A DNA stretch of 64,000 bases, from assembly GCF_014805685.1 (NCBI RefSeq), contig NC_060898.1, positions 6,686,001-6,750,000 of the forward strand, written 5' to 3'. The first letter of the stretch is position 1, and each line of letters begins with the position of its first letter. Positions 58,857 through 64,000 of the stretch are shown here, piece by piece. Below the pieces are notes generated by a model. The model was given only the letters and a program-made list of their open reading frames with translations, was not told the DNA's origin and did not search any database. The stretch comes from Silurus meridionalis (lineage: Eukaryota > Chordata > Actinopteri > Siluriformes > Siluridae). A program made the position numbers and the translations under genes.

Positions 58857-59280
58857 TGTGACGGATAGACCAGGCATCAGAAACCGGGAGTAAAACAGAA
58901 TGTCTTTATTTTGTCTAAACATACAAACACTCGAGAGTTGAAGATGTGACTGGAGCAAAATGGCACCCTTAACTGAGTGCTCCTAATAAGAGTAGCATGG
59001 AAGCAGGAGCATGGAAGCATGGAAGCACAGGGAGCATGGACGCATGGAAGCATGGAAGCACAGGAAACCAGAGAGGTAGGAAGTCCAAGTGATCTATGGT
59101 CGTAACTGGTAGATCGGACCATGAGTGAGGGGGAATGGGGACCTTATAAAGGGGATAGGTAAATGGGGAACAGGTGTAGGTGATTAGAAGGAGAAGGACA
59201 GGTGTAGCTTATTAGTAGCAGGGAGAGGCTAAGTGAGAGTGTGAGCCTTGGAGGAAAGCGTGGCTGGTGGTTCTCTGACA
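58857..59280 (-). repeat. LTR (right in window)
   Basis: Second copy of the LTR. It ends 'ggtggttctctgaca', directly before the target duplication GACAT at 59,281-59,285. Confidence 0.93.
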
Positions 59281-59943
59281 GACATAATCATCTGATTGGA
59301 TAACTGCATAAATAAGCAGATGTACAAGAGTTCTCAAACATAGTAATTAGAAAAGCATCTCAGAATGCACAACACAAGCTCAAGTCAAATAGGTCACATT
59401 GGGTTACGGTCCTATCAGCAAAGAATCTTAGGGTATAGTGAGTGCAGGTGGTGAACTGAAGAAGGGAAAAACATAATTTTGGTCTTTTTCCAGTCTTCAG
59501 GTTTGTGCCTGTGTGCAAATTTATTTTAGTTCTTGCATGGTAGTATTAATTTTTTGTCCTAGATGAAGATTTTTTTAAACAGTTAACAGTCAGATCCATT
59601 CTAGAAAACACTCGCTCTTATATAGCAAATCATTTCCATATAGAGCGCTGCTTAGAAGTCGGTGTTTCAGTTAACGTGAAGTGCTTTTTGTCCTGACATT
59701 CTGTGCTGTTCTACATCACACGTTCACACTAATGCTAATAGACTTAATGCTAATACTAATTCACTACAAAGCTAATAGAGAGTGGGAGGGAAACGAGAGA
59801 AAGGGAAAGAAGTCTGAAGAGAAATGAAAGAAAAACAGAAAATGGGATGGAAAGAAAAAGAGAGGGGAGAAGGAATGGTTTAGAGAGAGAAATAACAAAA
59901 GGCGAGAGAAAGAAGAATGAAGAGATAGAAGGAGGGATTTGGT

Positions 59944-59952
<9 letters not shown>

Positions 59953-59998
<46 letters not shown>
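59953..59998. repeat. (GA)n microsatellite
   Basis: GA run of about 46 bases at the end of a long purine-rich stretch starting near 59,780. Confidence 0.96.
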
Positions 59999-59999
<1 letters not shown>

Positions 60000-60300
60000 A
60001 ATGTATCCACTCCAGCCCTACACTAGGCATGATGCCAAGCTTCAGTCTCTCCGGAATCCGTTGCTGTTAGCGATAGGTGGCAGGGCAGGTGCCAGCGTGG
60101 CAGAGATGGCATTAGGGGCTCTTACTGGGTGCCAGGCTGTGCGTGTGTATGTGTGTGTTTGTGTGTGTTTTACACACAGTGCTGGCAGGTGGAGAAGTGT
60201 TAGGTGCCAGGGCTGCATGTGGTGCAGCTGTACCCAATGAAGGGGCATCCCCATTCTACCAAGTTTTCTCACAAACACACACATACATGCATTTGCCCTA
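60000..60300. promoter_or_regulatory. Candidate regulatory island with TGGCA-type palindromes
   Basis: Unique GC-richer sequence after a GA run. TGCCAGCGTGGCA (NFI-like palindrome, near 60,091-60,103) and further 'tggcaggtg' and 'ggtgccagg' phrases recur either side of a short TG run. No supported exon. Confidence 0.25.
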
Positions 60301-61128
60301 TTCAAGCGGTATTAATTTCTCAGGATGAGGTCTGAATAAAATATCTGCATGTCTCCTCTGTGATAAAATTCTCACAGATGGCTGGGAAATTAACATGATA
60401 GAGTAAGTGTCCTGCAGGTTTCTTTCCCTACCAACCCAGATGTTTGTACTACACATCATAGCATGATCACTGGGCCTGGATTATTGACACATATTTTAAC
60501 AAAATCCACAATCATTACATGGTATCCCATAAAAAAAAAATTAAAAATTTTTTAAAAAGCTGTGCCATTAAAATGAATGTATCTATTAGCGTCTTTTGCT
60601 AACTTGAAATAAGTCAACATGGCCACCAGATTTCCAGAACCTTGCAGACATTGTGTAATTCTCTATACGCCATAGAATGTTAATGCACTATGGAGTGCTG
60701 TACATGCACAGGTATTTGTTATTAATTAACTGCTGGATACTGACAGGAAATTAGTAGGACATTTCTTGGTGTGTAAATGTTAAGGCTGAAATGTGTGTTG
60801 TGGCATATAGACTGTCCAAGCTAGTTCAACCAGCATTTTTCTTGGAGTGGCGCTTTACATGCTAGAGCCGAGAGAAAGACTTTAGTGGGAGGTTTGAGGG
60901 TCTATACAGACACACGCATAAATGCCAAGGATCTTTTCAACACATAAGCACTGCTTTGGGATATGAATAATATGCAGGTTCTTACACAATTATGACTATT
61001 CACTGTCTTACCTTCAGTGCTAACTTGCTGCTATGGTAAAGCAAAATTAATAGTTGTTAGCACATTCCTTCGAGCATTTGATTGGAATTTTATATCGCAA
61101 AATTAAAATGACAAATTTCTCTTAACTG
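60301..61128. other. Intergenic, no recognised gene
   Basis: AT-rich; no exon or repeat recognised. Confidence 0.5.
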
Positions 61129-61312
61129 CATTGAGAGATGTTAGCTTCGTGGTTAAGGAATTGGACACAGGATCCCAAGGTTGTGAATTCAAATCCCAGC
61201 CACACCAAGGTGTCACCCCTGAGCAAGGCCTCCAACTCCATAGCTGCTCAGTTGTATGAATGAGAGAAGTGGCTCTGGATAAGGGCGTCTGCCAAATGCC
61301 ATAAATGTAATA
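61129..61312 (+). mobile_element. tRNA-derived SINE, nearly complete
   Basis: The head has an A-box-like 'ttagcttcgtggttaagg' and a B-box-like 'gaattcaaatccc'. The body is 'gagcaaggcctccaactcca', and the tail 'tggctctggataagggcgtc' plus 'tgccaaatgcc' ends in an ATAAATGTAA-type repeat. Confidence 0.8.
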
Positions 61313-61372
61313 AATACATTATTTGTCATTTTTAATATAGCATATATTTCTTGTTTGTGTTTCCACAATCCA

Positions 61373-61546
61373 TAGAGATTAATACAAAAAAAGTTAACTA
61401 GAAAAAGCAAAACCCTCCTCTGATTTACTGTAGATTATCATACTGCTGCTGAAGCTATCCTGGAATATGCACTCTGTCCCCTTCTACATACACCCTTCTT
61501 TCTTGTAAGTGCTTTTTCTAGTTAACGTTTTTGTATTAATCTCTAT
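61373..61546. mobile_element. MITE-like element with 37-base inverted repeats
   Basis: The left arm 'atagagattaatacaaaaaa' continues 'agttaactagaaaaagca' (61,374-61,411). It is mirrored at the right as 'tgctttttctagttaacgtt' plus 'tttgtattaatctctat' (61,509-61,545). The arms are almost identical; the spacer is about 97 bases without coding capacity. Confidence 0.75.
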
Positions 61547-61859
61547 GACACCTCTGATTGGTCAGTGCCATGTTGATTGACAGGGCTGAGAGCAAATCAC
61601 TACCACCAAGAAAGTAGCGACCATTATACTGAAACTCTGTCAGTACCCAAACTCATAATTTCCTGATAACAGGGCAAACAATTTTTTGTTCCTCTTTAAT
61701 TGCATTGGTTCTCATGTCTCTTTTTTTTTTCGCTTCATTACCACTTATATTTCCTTCTATCATTCTGTTCCCCTTCTTTTCCTCCTATTGTTCATCCTTT
61801 CCATGTTCTGGCTTCTGCTCTTTCTCTGAATGTAGTATTACTCTAACCCCCTTCTCTCA

Positions 61860-62098
61860 TAATTTTTTTCCAGCCAGAGTTTTTGGTAGCGTGCCATATG
61901 TCTCAACCGTGCCAGCTTCGACCCAACCCCACCCCCCTTTAGGTCCCTCCCTCCATCCTGCCCTCCATCCTTTCCTCCCCCGGAGGCACCGGCTTTGTAG
62001 GCTAATTAGCAGTGAAATTGGTGAATTGCAGGCTTCGGCACAGCGGCATCAACACTTCAGCTGCCACAAGCGCCACTTTAGCCACTGAAAGGGGTGAG
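61860..62098. promoter_or_regulatory. Candidate conserved non-coding element
   Basis: A unique block with 'gtagcgtgccatatgtctca', a C-rich middle, then 'aggctaattagcagtgaaat' (homeodomain TAATTA core) and 'aagcgccactttagccactg'. It stands out from AT-rich and microsatellite flanks. A PBX/MEIS-type TGATTGACAG is 280 bases upstream (61,574-61,583). Not shown to be conserved. Confidence 0.32.
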
Positions 62099-62100
62099 AT

Positions 62101-62104
<4 letters not shown>

Positions 62105-62143
<39 letters not shown>

Positions 62144-62158
62144 TGTGTGTGTGTGTGT
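62105..62158. repeat. Compound (GA)n-(GT)n microsatellite
   Basis: GA run 62,105-62,141 passing into GT to 62,158. Confidence 0.96.
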
Positions 62159-62499
62159 TTAGGTGCAGAGAAAGTCTATTTTGCATAAGGCTCTTGCTAT
62201 ACTGTGTCATAGAATATGTCCTACAGGTTTGGGTTCTTCTTTCATATCTAGGAATATCATACTCATAATAAATTCTTTGGAAAAAAACTTGATATGTACC
62301 CAGTCCTCGTTTGCGCAATATATTGTTTAAGCAACTGCTCAAGCCTTCAGTTTTTTAAATGTTGTGTGCCATATAGAGTTTATCTTTAATGAAATTAGAA
62401 AAAAAGTCCAAAATCCCTATGGACATGCATGTCTGGTTGGCACTGTATCCTTAATGACAGAAGGATGAAAAAAAAATTGCCATCCGCTCCATCATTCTC

Positions 62500-62630
62500 C
62501 TCTCCCAATCTCATCTGATCTGATATTAACAGGCCGCATTAAAATCACGCCGTGCGTCGGCGGATTCATTTAAAATTAATAACTGGTAATTATGGAGGAA
62601 GTCGCTTCATAGATATGGAGGGAAGGAGAC
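62500..62630. promoter_or_regulatory. Candidate conserved non-coding element
   Basis: 'gatattaacaggccgcatta' and 'atcacgccgtgcgtcggcgg' plus TTAAAATTAATAACTGGTAATTA: CpGs and homeodomain-type TAAT cores in an AT-rich region. Motif-based only. Confidence 0.28.
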
Positions 62631-62956
62631 AGAGGATGAAGAGAGTGGTAGGCGGTGTAATGGGAAGAGAGAAGGACTATTATTGTTTGGAGAATTGCCA
62701 GGTTCAATACTATCGAATTCATTCTGTCTGTCTTTATTTATAATCAGATTCTGAGAATTAGGTGGGATTATTTGTACACACTGAAACTAGATCACACGTT
62801 AAAGCGAAGTGGAAATTAAGTTATTCGCAATTTTCGATTGGTGATGTGACATAAATGAGGGTTAAAGCTTGAAATAAACTTCTCGATACAAATGAAAATC
62901 TCTGGCCAAATTAATTGTTAAATTTGTTGCAATAAACCTGTGAGAGCATGATGAGA

Positions 62957-62959
<3 letters not shown>

Positions 62960-63024
<65 letters not shown>
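62960..63024. repeat. (TG)n microsatellite
   Basis: Pure TG run of about 65 bases. Confidence 0.98.
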
Positions 63025-63027
<3 letters not shown>

Positions 63028-63627
63028 GATATTAAATAGCGTTCCAATAGTGTTGCAGCTCCACAGTCCCTCTGAGACATGCTGTCCACAAACACTTTGT
63101 CATTACCACAGAGGTTAATGAACTCTGGCGGCAGAATAACTCTGCAGGATCAATACTCACACACACACACACGCACACGCACAGTGCACAGACCAGCATT
63201 CATTTTAAGGCTTGAATGAATTAGGCCTTCTTTCTCTCACACACACATTTTCTCAGACATTCACACAAAACACACACACACATACACATACAAACATATA
63301 CATGACAAGACGAACTTTGCCCATGTACCCATTCCATGCTCAGCTCTGTTCAGTCCAACTATCTATCTATCATCTATCTATTTTTTTGTTTATATGGAAA
63401 TTATGCTTAATCACCCAGATCCTATATCGGAAGCCTTTTGCTTTCTTTTTTCTAAATTCTCTTGCTTTATCTATATATACCCTCTATATACCCACCTCAC
63501 TTTCTCCCTTCTTTTTCCCTAGTGTGGAAGCATGGAACTGAGTGACACATGTCTGGACTTGCCTTTGCCAATACATGTGTAGGCCATACACATTTCCAAC
63601 ACACACGCACATGCATGCACTGACCCT

Positions 63628-63647
63628 CACACACACACACACACACG

Positions 63648-63701
<54 letters not shown>
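63628..63701. repeat. (CA)n microsatellite
   Basis: CA run of about 74 bases with two CG interruptions near 63,646-63,651. Confidence 0.97.
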
Positions 63702-63702
<1 letters not shown>

Positions 63703-64000
63703 TCAAACAAAAAGAAAGAAAAAGAGAAAAAATATATCTGGATCTGCACACACTAACATACACAAATCCAATAAAAATAAACACTAAACACAATCTGCAG
63801 TTCATTAACCAGTAAGTAGATCTGTTATCTACGACCAAGTTAACTCGTAGAAGTGCCATGATTCTTGACATTATGATATACTGATCTATTTTATTACATA
63901 TTATTTTATATTATAGCTATAAATTATTGCAAAAAGATTGAACCACAAGCAATCGAATTCAAATATCACACCATCGACATCTATTCGGTCAAATGAATAT

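Larger units (their letters stand above)
57250..59280 (-). mobile_element. Gypsy-like LTR retrotransposon, gag-only (2.0 kb)
   Basis: Two direct LTRs of about 414 bases (57,250-57,663) and 424 bases (58,857-59,280) start TGTCA/TGTGA and end TGACA, the usual TG...CA with short inverted repeats. They flank a 1.2 kb interior. A five-base target duplication GACAT is present. A purine-rich GGAGGAGTAA next to the left LTR, read on the minus strand, fits a polypurine tract, so transcription would run right to left. No protease, reverse transcriptase or integrase is present. The LTRs are very similar apart from indels in a 'gcatggaagcacagg' repeat, so insertion is fairly recent. Confidence 0.88.

Overview
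This window looks like teleost fish nuclear DNA, probably from an otophysan such as a catfish (that narrower placement is inference). The signs are spliced vertebrate-type genes with GT-AG introns, an AT-rich background, very long CA/GA/AT microsatellites, and a fish-type repeat load: several Tc1/mariner families, L2 and Rex1-like LINEs, an R2-group LINE, tRNA-derived SINEs and a gypsy-like LTR element. There are no operons, CRISPR arrays or other prokaryotic features.

Layout. 0.7-4.7 kb (+): the last six coding exons of a single-C2H2-finger, coiled-coil protein that I do not recognise by name. One intron holds a decayed Tc1 transposon. 5.8-13.9 kb: two adjacent Tc1-like relics, each split by a later insertion. 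The first is split by a 2.6 kb 5'-truncated L2 LINE, the second by a 3.9 kb higher-order tandem repeat of unknown class. 14.0-20.5 kb (+): mzt2, encoding the gamma-tubulin ring complex subunit MOZART2, in three confident coding exons plus one possible in-frame cassette exon. 20.5-64 kb: no protein-coding exon was found. This stretch holds transposon relics, a dense microsatellite domain (25.9-31.0 kb), an R2-group LINE nested in a region of TAG-type trinucleotide arrays (33.6-38.2 kb), a tRNA-Phe-like gene with a Tyr-type anticodon beside a tRNA-Met relic (45.3-45.5 kb), and a solo-gag gypsy-like element with intact LTRs and target-site duplication (57.25-59.28 kb). It also holds several unique, CpG-containing islands that could be conserved regulatory elements.

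The two genes lie head-to-tail on the + strand and nothing shows that they work together. The long desert, with unique islands, PBX/MEIS-type motifs and CTCF-like motifs, would suit the regulatory domain of a developmental gene outside the window, but this cannot be shown from one sequence. No new multi-gene system is evident. The strongest unusual items are the 8.9-12.9 kb repeat, the tRNA with altered anticodon, the possible mzt2 cassette exon, and the layered insertions.
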